Source: Diospyros lotus | Lineage: Eukaryota > Streptophyta > Magnoliopsida > Ericales > Ebenaceae | Assembly (NCBI RefSeq): GCF_014633365.1 | Contig: NC_068344.1 | Coordinates: 32,243,170 to 32,307,169 of the forward strand | Length of the DNA stretch: 64,000 nt | Direction: 5' to 3' | Part shown: positions 34,331-46,062 of the stretch, piece after piece | Position numbering within the stretch: position 1 is the stretch's first letter | How the letters are laid out: the number at the start of each line of letters is the position of its first letter | The notes under the pieces: model-generated | The model's input: the letters and a program-made list of their open reading frames with translations, nothing else | Database searches by the model: none | What the model was told of the DNA's origin: nothing | Position numbers and translations under genes: made by a program

Positions 34331-36245
34331 GCCCACTCACTCCCTAAAACACTGCCCCTCTCTCTCTCCCTTTGTTGCACCCTATCTCCCACTCCCCTCA
34401 CTATCCCTCTCTCTCTCTCACAGACCCACCCACCCATGCTATTGACAGGTGCGGCGGCGATGGGGGGAAGGGAGGGTCGAAGGTAGGTGGGGCAACCGAC
34501 AGGTGCGACGGTGATGAAAGGGGCGAGAAAGATGATGATTGATAGGGGCGATGGCTGTCCGAGAGGGGATATGGGGAGAGGGGAAGCAGCGGCCATGGAG
34601 GTTGTAGGAGCCAGCAGCAGGGCGGCCATGGCAATCGTGGTGTCGGGAGAAGCAGCGAGCAACAACTAAGGCAACGCGCGGTGGCGCATGCAGGCAGCCA
34701 TTGGTGGTTGCGGTGACTAGTAGCTGGTGGTGACCGCTTACAGTGGCGGTTCGTGCCGGAAGGCAGAGGCGTGGGAAGTGGCTTGTAGCTATAACGGTTG
34801 ATGGCAGAGACGACCTTGGCTGCGGAGACGATAGTGGCCAGCAGAGGCCAAATCAACGGGTGGCCGGTGTTGTGAGCTAGTGGTGGCCATGTGTTGCAAG
34901 AAAAAGAAGTAGAAGGGAGAAGGAGAAAAATAAATAAATAAAAGAAAATAAATTCTAAAAAAATAAGAAAAAGAGAGAAAATGTCAAAAAGATTTAGAAA
35001 ATTAAAAAATTCTAAAAATCAATTTGGGCCTCGAAGAGTGTGCTAGTGGCTCGAAAATAGGGGACCCTTGGAGCCTCTAGTTGGGTACTCCAAAATTTTT
35101 TTAAATTTTTATTTTTTAAATATCAATACTTAATTTTATTTGAAATTTTTTAAATAAAAGAACACCGAAGTGTAATTTTTTTATACCAAGTGGGGGACTC
35201 TTTTTCAATTTTTTTAAATTTTAATTTTTAAATATTTTAAATATCAACAGTGTAAGTTTTTGAAATTTTTCAAAATATTATGTAGGTTTTAATACTTAAT
35301 TTTTAAAATTTTTTAAATAAAAAACACCAACCATATAAGTTTTAATGTATAAGAATTTAACATTTAGAATTTGACATGGATAATTCTTCTAAAAGAAATA
35401 AAAATCTTTCTTTTTAAATCATTGATGATTAAATGCTATTTTTAGTGTGAAACTTTATTCAAAATAGGAAGGTTAATTTAAAATTTAATATTTTTATCTT
35501 TAGGTGTTGAATTTTTGATACTTAAAGAATTGTAAAATTGGTTAATCTATCCTATTGAGTTACTTAAAGATGCAAATATTCAAAAATAATTTATTTTTTA
35601 ATTATATTTTTTATTTTAGGCATAATAATTTTTTTTAAATTAAAATAATATAAAAATTAAAGAATTCCCGACCACGCATTGTCGGAGAACCCAAGGTTTG
35701 GGAACTCAAGGTTCTCAAACCCCAAATCGAGGTTCCTCTCCCTGCTGATGGCCGCGGTCAATGACGGCTGATATATATTGTTTGATATTTAATTTTTAAT
35801 TTAATTTATTCAGATTGTAGAACACTTACTGGTGTACTTTATTATATAGATTTAGTAATTTTTTTCTTTTTATTTTAAAATGTAACAAGTATACAATAAT
35901 TTTAATTTCTATTTTTTGTTCAGTGTTTACAATTTTTTTTACTTGCTCTTATATTTTGATTTACAATATATTAGTGAACATTATAAATTTTATATGTTTG
36001 TTTCTTATTTAAGTTTTGTAAAGTGTTAAATACAAGTAAAATTATTACCACCGTATAAGTTATAACTTTATTGTAATCTTAATATTATTTATACTGTGAC
36101 TTTAAGGATGGGTATATGCTAATATTATATATCGTGCAAGGAGATTATAAATATAGATGCATTATATTATATATATTTTTGGATAATGTTACACGAATGT
36201 AAAGATGGATAGAAAGCTAGACAATTCTAATAAAATTACATATGT
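34331..36245. other. CT-rich, GC-rich then AT-rich non-coding DNA
   Basis: A CT microsatellite-like patch (34350-34440), a GC-rich block (34440-34900) with overlapping spurious frames on both strands, then AT-rich sequence. A small inverted motif (CCCAAGGTTTGGGAACTCAAGG) sits near 35690. No gene supported. Confidence 0.55.
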
Positions 36246-37255
36246 AACCCTTAGTGTAAAAGACAAGTTTACCCTCGCTCTCTTTTTCAGTCTTATATAT
36301 CTCTCACTCTCTCTTTCATTTTCATGTTTACTCACCCATTTTCAATCTCACTCTCCCCTTCAAAACCACCATCTCTCAAACCCACACTCTCTCTCTCTCT
36401 CAAACCCACCCCCGCAGGTTGCAACGTCCACCGTCACCCCACCCTTGCCTCTCCATAGTGACGAGCACCGCTGTCACCCCTATCCAGTTGACCACTGTTC
36501 GTTGTCACCCCTCCTTCTTTCGGTCGCACTGTCGTCGCCCCTCCCTCTTTCAATCGGACCACTTTTACATATCTAACCCTTAGTGTAAAAGATAAGTTGA
36601 CCCTCGCTCTCTCTTTCAGTCTTATATATCTCTCACTCTCTCTTTCATTTTCATGTTTACCCACCCATTTTCAATCTCACTCTCCCCCCTCAAAACCACC
36701 ATTTCTCAAACCCACTCTATCTCTCCCCCCCACTCTCTCTCTCAAACCCACCCCCGCAGGTTGCAACATCCATCGTCGCCCTACCCTTGCCTCTCCATAG
36801 TGACGAGCACCGCTGTCACCCCCTATCCAGTTGACCACTGTCCGTTGTCACCCCTCCCTCTTTCGGTCGCACTGCCGTCGCCCCTTCCTCTTTCAGTCGG
36901 ACCACCTTTACATATCTAACCCTTAGTGTAAAAGACAAATTTACCCTCGCTCTCTCTTTCAATCTTATATATCTCTCACTCTCTCTTTCATTTTCATGTT
37001 TACCCACCCATTTTCAATCCCACTCTCCCGCTCAAAACCATCATCTCTCAAACCCACTCTATCTTTCCCCCCCCCCCACTCTCTCTCAAACCCACCCTCA
37101 CAGGTTGCAACGTCCACCGTCGCCCCATCCTTGCCTCTCCATAGTGACGAGCACCGCTGTCATCCCCTATCCAGTTGACCACTGTCTGTTGTCACCCCTC
37201 CCTTTTCTAGTCGCACTGTCGTCGCCCCTCCCTCTTTCGGTCGAACCACCTCACC
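36246..37255 (+). repeat. Three-copy tandem repeat with units of about 330-343 bp
   Basis: Units begin with AACCCTTAGTGTAAAAGA at 36246, 36575 and 36918. Each has a CTCTCTC pyrimidine block, CAGGTTGCAAC, CTCCATAGTGACGAGCACCG and GTTGACCACTG. Similar frames appear in all units because they are repeats, not exons. Confidence 0.93.
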
Positions 37256-37622
37256 CCCACCACCTCCCACAGATTATTGTCGCCTTCACACATAGCGTCA
37301 ATCGGACTTGTTGCGAAAGAACACTTATAAAATAGAAGGGTTAGTACTAAAAATAATAATCAAAACCAAAATATCGAAAACAAGAACACAAATAGCATAA
37401 AAATAGAAATCTCTTTAAGGTGATTCAAGTCTCAAATCTGAGTTTGTCCAGATCGTACCACTCAAGTAACACCAATCAAATAAGGCCACCAAACCACAGA
37501 GAAGCCCCAAAATCCCAAGGACCGAAACCTTTAGATGTTGAAACCCTCTTGCTGATTTACAACTCTCACCAAGAAACCACCCAAAAGATCACTCACCAAG
37601 CGATCCACAAAGGAACAGAGAG
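37256..37622. other. Flank of the large hAT, no gene
   Basis: Moderate-complexity sequence ending in the left target duplication ACAGAGAG (37615-37622). No reading frame or RNA gene recognised. Confidence 0.5.
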
Positions 37623-38679
37623 TAGGGGTGAGCAGAAGTTCGGGTAAACCGAATTAAATGAATCGAACCGATAAGTTCGATGGGTTCGGTTTGATTTTTC
37701 TAAAAAAATAATTCGGTTCGGTTATATTTTTTTCTTAAAAATCGATTATTCTGTTTGGTTAGGTTATTTATACAAAAATAACCAAATAACCGAGTTACCC
37801 GATGGCCCCCCTGTGCCTCGCGCTCGAACCGAAGATATTACCCACCCATGAGTCTGTGACCCAAGTTGGGTCACCCAAACGACACCCCCCTCCCCGCGAG
37901 ACAGGCACTCACCTGGATATGGAGACCAAGATCAACCGATCGAGAGAGAGAGAGAGCCTCCAGCAGATCGCATAAATTGATCGATTTTGTGTCTGTCGGT
38001 GCGTCGCCATCTATGAAGGTCACCTCCGCCTTCCACCCCTTCGCCGTCGGCAGTCGGTCGCGCCTGCCATTCGCTTCACCGTCTGTCTGTCCCCTTCGCC
38101 TCCTTCGTTAGACCCACACCAATGTCATTCCATCATTGTTCTTCATTTCCTTCCTTATGCTTAGACAATCGATCCACACCAACGACCACCGACCGTCGAG
38201 CACTCAGGTTAGTATCGACAGTTAGGTTAGGGTTTTGTAAGACTTTTTAATTTTTTTAACTTTTAGTTGGGTTAATTTCTTGATGTTTTCTTCTACGGGT
38301 TGTTCGTTTGTATTTCCACAAACGGATTTGTATTCTCTCTTGTGTATTTCTTCTGTTCTTCTGCTGCTCTGCATTGTAAATGGGTTTGCATTTTTCTGTT
38401 CTTTTTCACTGTAAATGGATTTGTATTCTTTCTTGTGTGTATTCCTTCGTTTGCACAAATGGGTTGCACAAATGTTATTCCTCTGTTGCTGTAAATCAAT
38501 TTGTTTCTATATCAATTTCTGTATCAATTTTTGATTTTGCACAATTGATTTTCGATTTTTGGTTATGTTGTTGCCAAAATACAACAATTAAAATTTGTGA
38601 TGTGTGGGGTCCACTCGAGCTTGATGTCGGATGAAGTTGGGTTACCGTTAGAGATGCTGTCACAAGGGTTCATCTGAAG

Positions 38680-39000
38680 TTTTCGCCGCTACTAGCCTTT
38701 GCCACAAGCTCTTGCCACTAGCCCTTTGCCACAAGCCCTTGCCACAAGCTCTTGCCTTTAGCCCTTTGCCACAAGCTCTTGCCACTAGCCTTTACCACAA
38801 GCTCTTGCCACTAGCCTTTGCCACAAGCCCTTGCCACTAGCCTTGGCCACAAGCTCTTGCCACTAGCTCTTGCCACTAGCCCTTTGCCACAAGCCCTTGC
38901 CACAAGATTCGTCACAAGGTTTCGCCACAAGACTTTGCCATAAGCTTCGCCACAAGGTTTTGCCACAAGCTTCGAGCTTCGCCACGAGGTTCGCCACAAG
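38680..39000. repeat. Minisatellite in the LTR, TTGCCACAAGC family
   Basis: Many imperfect 11-16 bp units such as CTCTTGCCACTAGCC and CCCTTGCCACAAG, degenerating into TTCGCCGCTAGG-type units up to about 39170. Confidence 0.9.
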
Positions 39001-39351
39001 GTTTCGCCTTCGCTGCTAGGTTTGCCGCAAGACTTTGCCTTTGCCGCTAGGATCGCCGCAAGACTTTGCCTTCGCCGCTAGGATCGCTGCAAGATTTTGC
39101 CTTCGCCGCTAGGTTCGCCGCAAGACTTCGCCTTCGTCGCTAGGTTAGCCGCAAGGTTTGCCGCAAGACTTTGACCCTGTTTATGCTCAAAAAATGTGTT
39201 AAAAGGCTCGCGGGAATCTTCTCCCGTGAAGGCCCTCCGATGCCAAAGTCAGTCTCGGATCCCAATGACTATTCAGGAAAATAGTAAAAGTGTATTCAAA
39301 GTGACTAGTTTTACCGAAGTTGGAAGTCCTCATTAATGTCCTATAGTTGGG

Positions 39352-39359
39352 TATTTATA
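39352..39359 (-). promoter_or_regulatory. TATA box in TR-GAG LTR
   Basis: TATAAATA on the minus strand, conserved in the other LTR at 43765-43772. Confidence 0.5.
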
Positions 39360-39459
39360 GGGCACGGATCTCAAGAGTGTCTGGTGCCGACACATGGCAT
39401 TTTCTCAATGGGTTAAAGCCAAAGAAAATGGGGGGAGTTGCTACGATGTAGCCGTAGGC

Positions 39460-39780
39460 ACCCGAGCCTTGCGGTAGTGTGCCTTGCGGCCAACACTGTC
39501 GTAAGGCAGTAACTTCTTGCGGCTGATTGCCGCGAGGCACCTCGCGGCACGCAGCCCAAGGCTGCGCCTCGCGGCAAACAGCCGCGAGGAGCCTCGCGGC
39601 AAATTGCCGCGAGACTTTATCTCGCGGCATGCAGTCGCGAGAATGCACCTCGCGGCAAACAGCCGCGAGGCTGCTGTGCCTCGCGGCTGCATGCCGCGAG
39701 GCCGAGCCAGCCGCGAGGTTGCACCTCGCGGCTGCTGCTTCTTGCAGCTGCTTTGCAGCCGCAAGTCTTGCCAGCTGGCA
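39460..39780. repeat. Hairpin-rich GCCGCGAGG/CCTCGCGGC cluster in the LTR
   Basis: Many alternating copies of GCCGCGAGG and its complement CCTCGCGGC at short spacing, so the transcript can form many small stem-loops. Frames across it (Arg/Ala-rich) are artefacts. Confidence 0.9.
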
Positions 39781-39859
39781 GCAACAAATTGCTGCCAGCT
39801 TTCTTCCATTTCACTCTTTTTTGATTTTTTTATTTTTATTCTTTTTACATGGCACAAGA

Positions 39860-39890
39860 ATTGCCCCCCACTCTTCTGTTTTGTCTTTAG
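39860..39890 (-). promoter_or_regulatory. TR-GAG polypurine tract
   Basis: On the minus strand the LTR is preceded by AGAAGAGTGGGGGGCAATTC, a purine-rich tract in the expected place. Confidence 0.6.
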
Positions 39891-40059
39891 ACAAAATTGA
39901 AGAGTAAAAAATTAGCCAAAGAGTCAGTTTTAGCTCCTAAATTCGATCTAAGGTTCCAGGATTCCTGAAGATCCAACGTTAGCCAAGGGCTTTAGGTACC
40001 AAATTATCTTCTGGGCAACCATGCCCTTGGGAGATAATTTCCACTGAGGGGTTCTCGTC

Positions 40060-41130
40060 GAGGGTCCGAGCTTGCCGGGAGGCCTAGGCGCTGGATCAAC
40101 CAAGGAGTCGGGTCTAACTGGAGCATAGCACCGGACTCAGTCAAGGGGTCCAGCGAGCCTGCGGGCACAGTCTCCGGGACATCCGATGATCCTATGATGG
40201 ATCATAATGCTCGGGCTATTGTGTTTTCCATGTCCGTCTTTTCGGGGTTAGCCCATTCAGGGAATCTGGGTTTGGCCAGTGGTCCAGCACGGGATTCCTA
40301 CCAGACATCCGAGTTTGCCGGGAGACCTAGGCAACGGATCAACCAGGGAGTCGGGTCTAGCCAAAAAGGCATAGCACCGAACTCCAACGAGGGATCCGGG
40401 TGAGTCTGCGGGCATAGGCATCGAATGTTCTGGCAATCTCGGGCCAACTTGTGGTCATAGGCACCAGATTGCAACTGAATGACTCAATTCTGATAAGCGA
40501 GGTCATGGCAGAGTTGTCATAGGGTTGTTATCTTTTCATGCTTTCCTTGGGCCAGTCTACCTCAGGGGATCTGGGTTTGGCCAGTAGGCTGGCGCGGGAT
40601 TCCTATCAGGCATCCGAGTTTGCCGTGAGACCTAGGCGCCAGATCAACCAAGGAGTCGGGTCTAGCCAAAACGGCATAGCACCGAACTCGAACGAGGGAT
40701 CCAGGTGAGTCTGCGGGCATAGGCATCGGATCCTCTGGTGATCCCAGGCCAACTCGTGGTCATCGGCACCAGATTGCCACTAGGCGACTTGACCTTCGGG
40801 AGCGATCTTGTGCTTGAGCTATCAGGTGATCATTTTTCTTCTTTTCTGCCTTCCTAGGGCCAGTCTACCTCAGGGAATCTGGGTTTGGCCAGTGGTCCAA
40901 CACGGGATTCCTACCAGACATCAGAGTTTACCGGGAGACCTAGGCACCGGATCAACCAGGGAGTTGGGTCTAGCCAAAAAGCATAGCACCGAACTCAAAC
41001 AAGGGATCTGGGTGAGTCTGCGGGCATAGGCATCGGATGTTCTGGTGATCCCGGGCCAACCCGTGGTCATCGGCACCAGATTGCCGCTAGGCGACTTGAC
41101 CTATTGGAAGCGAGCTGTGCTTAAGCCACC
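40060..41130 (-). repeat. 306 bp tandem repeats in the element 3' untranslated region
   Basis: GGRATCTGGGTTTGGCCAGT recurs at 40261, 40567 and 40874, and a partial copy precedes them. Each unit also has CAACCAGGGAGT-GGGTCTAGCC and CATAGCACCGAACTC. About 3.3 copies lie between gag and the purine tract. Confidence 0.92.
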
Positions 41131-41265
41131 ATACCTGCATGACACATATAAATAATCTGGACCCACGGAGATTTTACGTGGTTCGGCTTACAGTTTTGCC
41201 TACTTCCACGGGAATACAGGGGGTATATTCTTTTATTCATCGGGGGACGTTATTACAATGAAAAA

Positions 41266-42903
41266 TTAAGGACAATTCCGGCCTTCAACCGGGCCGAGTA
41301 ACGCTTCAGATGACAGGCTCGACTTTGCATCTCGCACTTCGTCCGTTCCCCTAGGGCTAAAGTTGGGAAGTACTTCTCGAGGTGCACGGTGTTCCAAGCT
41401 TTCCCTACCGCCTCGGCTTATCGTGTGGGGGGTAAGTACCTGTTGGGTTCTTCGCACTTCGTGCTGAGTTTCCCTCCCTCTTCTATTACTTTCCCCTGCG
41501 TCCAAAATTTCCATTTGAATGATAAACTGTTCTGCTCGGTCTAACAACTCCGTCAAAGAGTTTGGCTCAGAGAAAGCTAAGGATCTTCTAAGCGGGGTGT
41601 ATGTAGTTCCATTTAGTAGGGCTGACGCCGCCAATCCGGCTGGGAGATCCCTGACTTCTTGCGTCCCGGCTCTGAATCGCTCGATGTATTGCTTTAGGGA
41701 TTCATTCGGCTTCTGCTGCAAGCTCATTAGATATATTGCGCTCTTCTTTTTTGGGAGATAGATGGAGAATGCATTTAGGAATTCTTTCTTCAATTGCTCG
41801 AATGATCGTATATGTCCAGCTGGTATTTCAGTGAACCACTGCTGAGCTTGTCCTACCAGGGAGAGTGGGAAGGCCCTGCACCTGGTGATCTCATTCCACC
41901 CATGTAGTACGACCACTGCGACAAAACGTTGTAAGTGCTTCTCGGGATCTTCCCTTTCGGAGTACACCGAAAGCTGTGGCAGTTCAAACCCTGGTTGCAC
42001 TGGTTGCCTTTGGAGTTCATCGGATAGAGGAAACCCTTTCAGAGGAGTTACCTTTGGCACCATCATTACCTGCTTCTATTCTAGCACTTATTCTATGAGG
42101 CGTTTGATGTCAGACGTGCTGAGTGTTTCTGGTTTCGCTTCATTTTGGCAAGGAGATGGGTCATAATGGACTCCCGAGTAGGTGTTTTTTGTTGTCTCTC
42201 CATACGTGGGAGTTCTTCTTGCCTTCCTGTTATTTTTCCTTCTCGAGTCTGTTACTTCCGGGACTTGGCTATTCAGCCCTAGAGTTCTGATTCTTGTCCC
42301 TTGGCGAGGGTCCTTTGGAGGGTTGTCCTGGGATCTCTAATGTTCCCTTCTTGTACTGATTTGTCCCATGTGGGGGACGTGAATGTCCGGCATTAGCTCA
42401 CGTAACAATGTAGTGACTCCCTGTAACCTCCTCATATTCTCTTCATTGTTCATCCTGAGCTCATCATTTTGTTGCTTCAGCTCCTCAAAATTCTTCCGTA
42501 ATAGTTCAGAATCTGAGAGTAAGACTGTGGGTGGAGCTATTCTTGAAGTTCCTACGAGGTTTCCATTTGGAATTGAAGACTGTCCAAAGGAGTGTTGTTC
42601 CTGACTAGCAGGCGTTGCATGTGGGACTTGCTTCTCTTGCCTTATTGTATATCTCCTCAATCCAACCACATGTGCTTCTCCTTGCTCGGAACTCTCCATG
42701 CCCCTCGGTCCAGTGGTATGGTTGCATTCGAGCACCGGGAAGTCCCCTGAACGCGCTTCATTGTTAGGGTGTTCTACTGAAAATTCTGGCGCTGTAGAGT
42801 GCGATTGATGAGGGCCTTTCGTGGCTCCCGTTCTGGTACGAGCGCTCCTTTGGGTGGGATCAGGCGGGTTTGCCCAACTAGCTGATCTTGTCCCTCTCGA
42901 CAT
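41266..42903 (-). pseudogene. Retrotransposon gag pseudogene
   Basis: The N-terminal part (42903-42337, 188 aa) starts MSRGTRSASWANPP. It ends in a coiled-coil-like stretch (LLRKNFEELKQQNDELRMN). The frame then shifts and has stops (around DIKRLIE near 42100) before the retrotransposon gag domain proper (42066-41266, 266 aa), with WFTEIPAGHIRSFEQLKKEF and SLKQYIERFR. It ends with charged residues and has no zinc knuckle. In a working element it would form the particle shell. The frame break makes this copy dead unless frameshifting occurs. Confidence 0.88.
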
Positions 42904-42931
42904 CTTATGTTAAAATTGGCTTTTTGTTGCG

Positions 42932-42950
42932 TTTCTCACAGACGGCGCCA
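42932..42950 (-). promoter_or_regulatory. TR-GAG primer binding site
   Basis: On the minus strand TGGCGCCGTCTGTGAGAAAC begins 3 nt past the LTR, a form common in plant Gypsy elements. I do not assign the tRNA with certainty. Confidence 0.8.
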
Positions 42951-42953
42951 AAT

Positions 42954-44248
42954 TGTTGTTGCCAAAATACAACAATTAAAATTTGTGATGTGTGGGGTCC
43001 ACTCGAGCTTGATGTCGGATAAAGTTGGGTTGCCGTTAAAGATGCTGTCACAAGGGTTCGTCTGAAGTTTTCGCCGCCACTAGCTCTTGCCACTAGCCCT
43101 TTGCCACAAGCCCTTGCCACAAGCTCTTGCCTTTAGCCCTTTGCCACAAGCTCTTGCCACTAGCCTTTGCCACAAGCTCTTGCCACTAGCCTTTGCCACA
43201 AGCCCTTGCTACTAGCCTTGGCCACAAGCCCTTGCCACTAGCCTTGGCCACAAGCTCTTGCCACTAGCTCTTGCCACTAGCCCTTTGCCACAAGCCCTTG
43301 CCACAAGCTTCATCACAAGGTTCGCCACAAGGTTTCGCCACAAGACTTTGCCACAAGCTTCGCCACAAGGTTTTGCCACAAGTTTCGAGCTTCGCCACAA
43401 GGTTCGCCACAACGTTTCGCCTTCGCTGCTAGGTTTGCTGCAAGACTTTGCCTTTGCCGCTAGGATCGCCGCAAGACTTTGCCTTCGCCGCTAGGATCGT
43501 CGCAAGACTTTGCCTTCGCCGCTAGGTTCGCCGCAAGACTTCGCCTTCGTCGCTAGGTTCGCCGCAAGGTTTGCCGCAAGACTTTGACCCTGTTAATGCT
43601 CAAAAAATGTGTTAGAAGGCTCGCGGGAATCTTCTCCCGCGAAGGCCCTCCGATGCCAAAGTCAGTCTCGGATCCCAATGACTATTCAGGAAAATAGTAA
43701 AAGTGTATTCAAAGTGACTAGTTTTACCGAAGTTGGAAGTCCTCATTAATATCCTATAGTTGGGTATTTATAGGGCACGGATCTCAAGAGTGTCTGGTGC
43801 CGACACGTGGCATTTTCTCAATGGGTTAAAGCCAAAGAAAATGGGGGGAGCTGCTACGATGTAGCCGCAGGCACCCGAGCCTTGCGGCAGTGTGCCTTGC
43901 GGCCAACACTGCCGCAAGGCAGTAACTTCTTGCGGCTGATTGCCGCGAGGCACCTCGCGGCACGCAGCCGCAAGGCTGCGCCTCGTGAAAAATTGCCGCG
44001 AGACTTTATCTCGCGGCATGCAGCCGCGAGAATGCACCTCGCGGCAAACAGCCTCGAGGCTGCTGTGCCTCGCGACGTGCGGCCGCGAGGCCGAGCCAGC
44101 CGCGAGGTTGCACCTCGCGACTGCTGCTTCTTGTGGCTGCTTTGCAGCCGCAAGTCTTGCCAGCTGGCAGCAACAAATTGCTGCCAGCTTTCTTCCATTT
44201 CACTCTTTTTTGATTTTTTGATTTTTATTCTTTTTACATGGCACAACA
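42954..44248 (-). repeat. TR-GAG LTR (5' LTR in element orientation)
   Basis: 1295 bp with the same internal layout as the other copy: minisatellite 43085-43400, TATA box 43765-43772, hairpin cluster 43870-44160. Confidence 0.92.
43765..43772 (-). promoter_or_regulatory. TATA box in TR-GAG 5' LTR
   Basis: TATAAATA on the minus strand, in the LTR copy that would drive the element's transcript. Confidence 0.5.
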
Positions 44249-44411
44249 GGTTATCGGTTCGGTTAACTCAATTTAGATTTCGGTAAGTTCGGTTAATTGA
44301 GATTAGTCGGTCGGCTCGATTCGGTTATCGCATTCTGGTCGATTCGGTTCGGTTAGTATTTTTTGGTCGATTCGGTTCGGTTATAACCGAATGCACACCC
44401 CTAACAGAGAG

Positions 44412-45887
44412 CACCACTCACAAAGAGATGGATTCAACAACTGTAGGTTGAGAGCTTCTCCTTGAGAGATATGTCAGATAGTATAAATAGAGACAACCAA
44501 CGGATCGACCAAGGGATCCACAAGGAAAGAAGGACCACCACCATGGAAAGGGGGATCGAACCGAGAAAGGCAAGTAAGACTCACGAAGATTGACCATCAA
44601 AAAGAAGCTATCGGGAGAGTAAAGAGAGAGAGAGAGAGAATCGGCCATCAATAAAAGGGCAACAGAGAACACAAGAACCCTTTTATATGACATCCCTAAG
44701 GTAAGGCAAACATGAGAATTGGCTTGGACTTGGGCTTCCTTAAGCCTCGAGCAAATTGGCTTAGCTCATTTCTCCTCCAAATGCTTAATAAAGAGGTTTA
44801 TGGCCTGACTTCTAAATGAGCTGCCAATGAGTGGTACTATGAACGATACTTCAATCCCGGGTCAAAGCTTATGAAGATAAACTCGAAACCTCGTCATAGC
44901 CTTGGGCCTCAATAGGAAACAAAAAATCAGTAGGACCACCATCGCATCCCTAGCATCCGTTCGCATTGCCTCACCCCCACCGACACTCCATCTTTTTCAT
45001 TCTCTCCTTTCCCCCCCCTCCCCCTCTCTCTTCTCGTTTCTTGCCGCCATTGCCACCAATGCAACCGCCGTTTGTCGTTCCGGCTTCTCTCTCTCTCTCT
45101 CTGGGTCTCTATTAAACCAACATATATATATAAATATATAATATATGATATATATGATATTATATATTACTTACATATTATTTATTTTCTTATCTATTTA
45201 TATTACTTGTATAAATTTGAAACAACAGCCTAAGATTTTGTTTAACTTTAAATATAATTTTGATTTTTGTAAAATAAAATATTAAGTCTTTGTATAATTT
45301 TACAGATAATTTTTAACCTTTCAATTCAAGCAATATAAATAAAATAATAACATATAAATATACATAATTATTTATACATAAAATTTTATATTTTGTATGA
45401 ATAATAAAGAGAAAAAATATAATTAAAATTATAAATTATTTAAACTAATTATTCTAGAGAATAGTGGATTAAAAAAAATAAATTTATTTGATGCAACTTT
45501 CATAGACGTATTTGACTTTTCCTTTATTTCGAGAGAAATTTTTTAGTAGAATTCATAATGTTTCTTTAACCGCCTTTTCTTATCTTCTATCTATTTTGTT
45601 ACTTTTAAAAATTTTGAATTAAAAGTTTTTAAAACTTTCAAGAGTATAATTTGACTTGCTATTTTTAAAAATTTATTTTTTAATTTTGTTTTATTTTTTA
45701 AGTTATAAAATATAAATCAAAATATAAACTATAATATGATAATATTTATTTTTAATAAAAAATATATTTGTATATCCATGATAATATAATTATATATTTT
45801 TTTATTTATTATTCATACAAAATATAAAATTTTATGTATTTTATAATTATCTTATATATAAATAATAACATAAAAATATATTTTAAC
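44412..45887. other. Spacer with a dispersed repeat and AT-rich tail
   Basis: 44412-44700 has no recognised gene. 44730-44900 is related to the MULE-internal stretch 13240-13400. 45100-45887 is very AT-rich with TATATA runs. No coding sequence supported. Confidence 0.55.
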
Positions 45888-46062
45888 TCAAAATCCTTGA
45901 GCATGCAAATCAACTGAAGAAAGGAGAAATCCCAACACATATATAGCAATAAGAGAAACAAACAAGAATGAAAAAACCTGCACCATTCACTAACATTTAG
46001 AAGCCTAATAAAAACTAATTATGATTAGTATAAAAATATCACATATAAAATCAATTTACACA
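45888..46062. repeat. Paralogue of the LTR D insertion site
   Basis: Matches 21995-22070 and 24522-24665 joined together, without any LTR between them. Confidence 0.78.

Larger units (their letters stand above)
38566..39859 (-). repeat. TR-GAG LTR (3' LTR in element orientation)
   Basis: 1294 bp matching 42954-44248 at a few percent divergence, with a short indel in the hairpin-rich part. The inner terminal CA is mutated to GA. Confidence 0.92.
38566..44248 (-). mobile_element. TR-GAG-type nonautonomous LTR retrotransposon
   Basis: The element is 5683 bp, with LTRs 38566-39859 and 42954-44248 and a perfect 5 bp duplication GGTTA (38561-38565 and 44249-44253). Outer ends are TGTTGT...ACAACA. 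On the minus strand the order is LTR, primer site, gag pseudogene, 306 bp tandem repeats, purine tract, LTR. There is no protease, RT or integrase, so it depended on a partner. A gag-only element with a tandem-repeat 3' region suggests the Tat/Ogre side of Ty3/Gypsy (inference). Confidence 0.9.
37623..44403. mobile_element. Nonautonomous hAT element split by a GAG-only retrotransposon
   Basis: Termini TAGGGGTGAGCA and (read inward) TAGGGGTGTGCA, with a perfect 8 bp duplication ACAGAGAG (37615-37622 and 44404-44411). The hAT's own sequence is about 1.1 kb (37623-38565 and 44254-44403), with TTCGGTT-rich subterminal motifs at both ends and no transposase. The rest is the LTR element at 38566-44248. 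Confidence 0.88.

Noticed and set aside
36205..37335. Proline/serine-rich proteins in the tandem repeats
   Set aside because: Both strands and all units give frames because of the pyrimidine-rich repeat; no domain or splice structure.
39355..39907. Ala/Arg-rich frames of 97-138 aa, repeated at 43768-44286
   Set aside because: They are the hairpin cluster of the TR-GAG LTRs read in several frames; no known domain.
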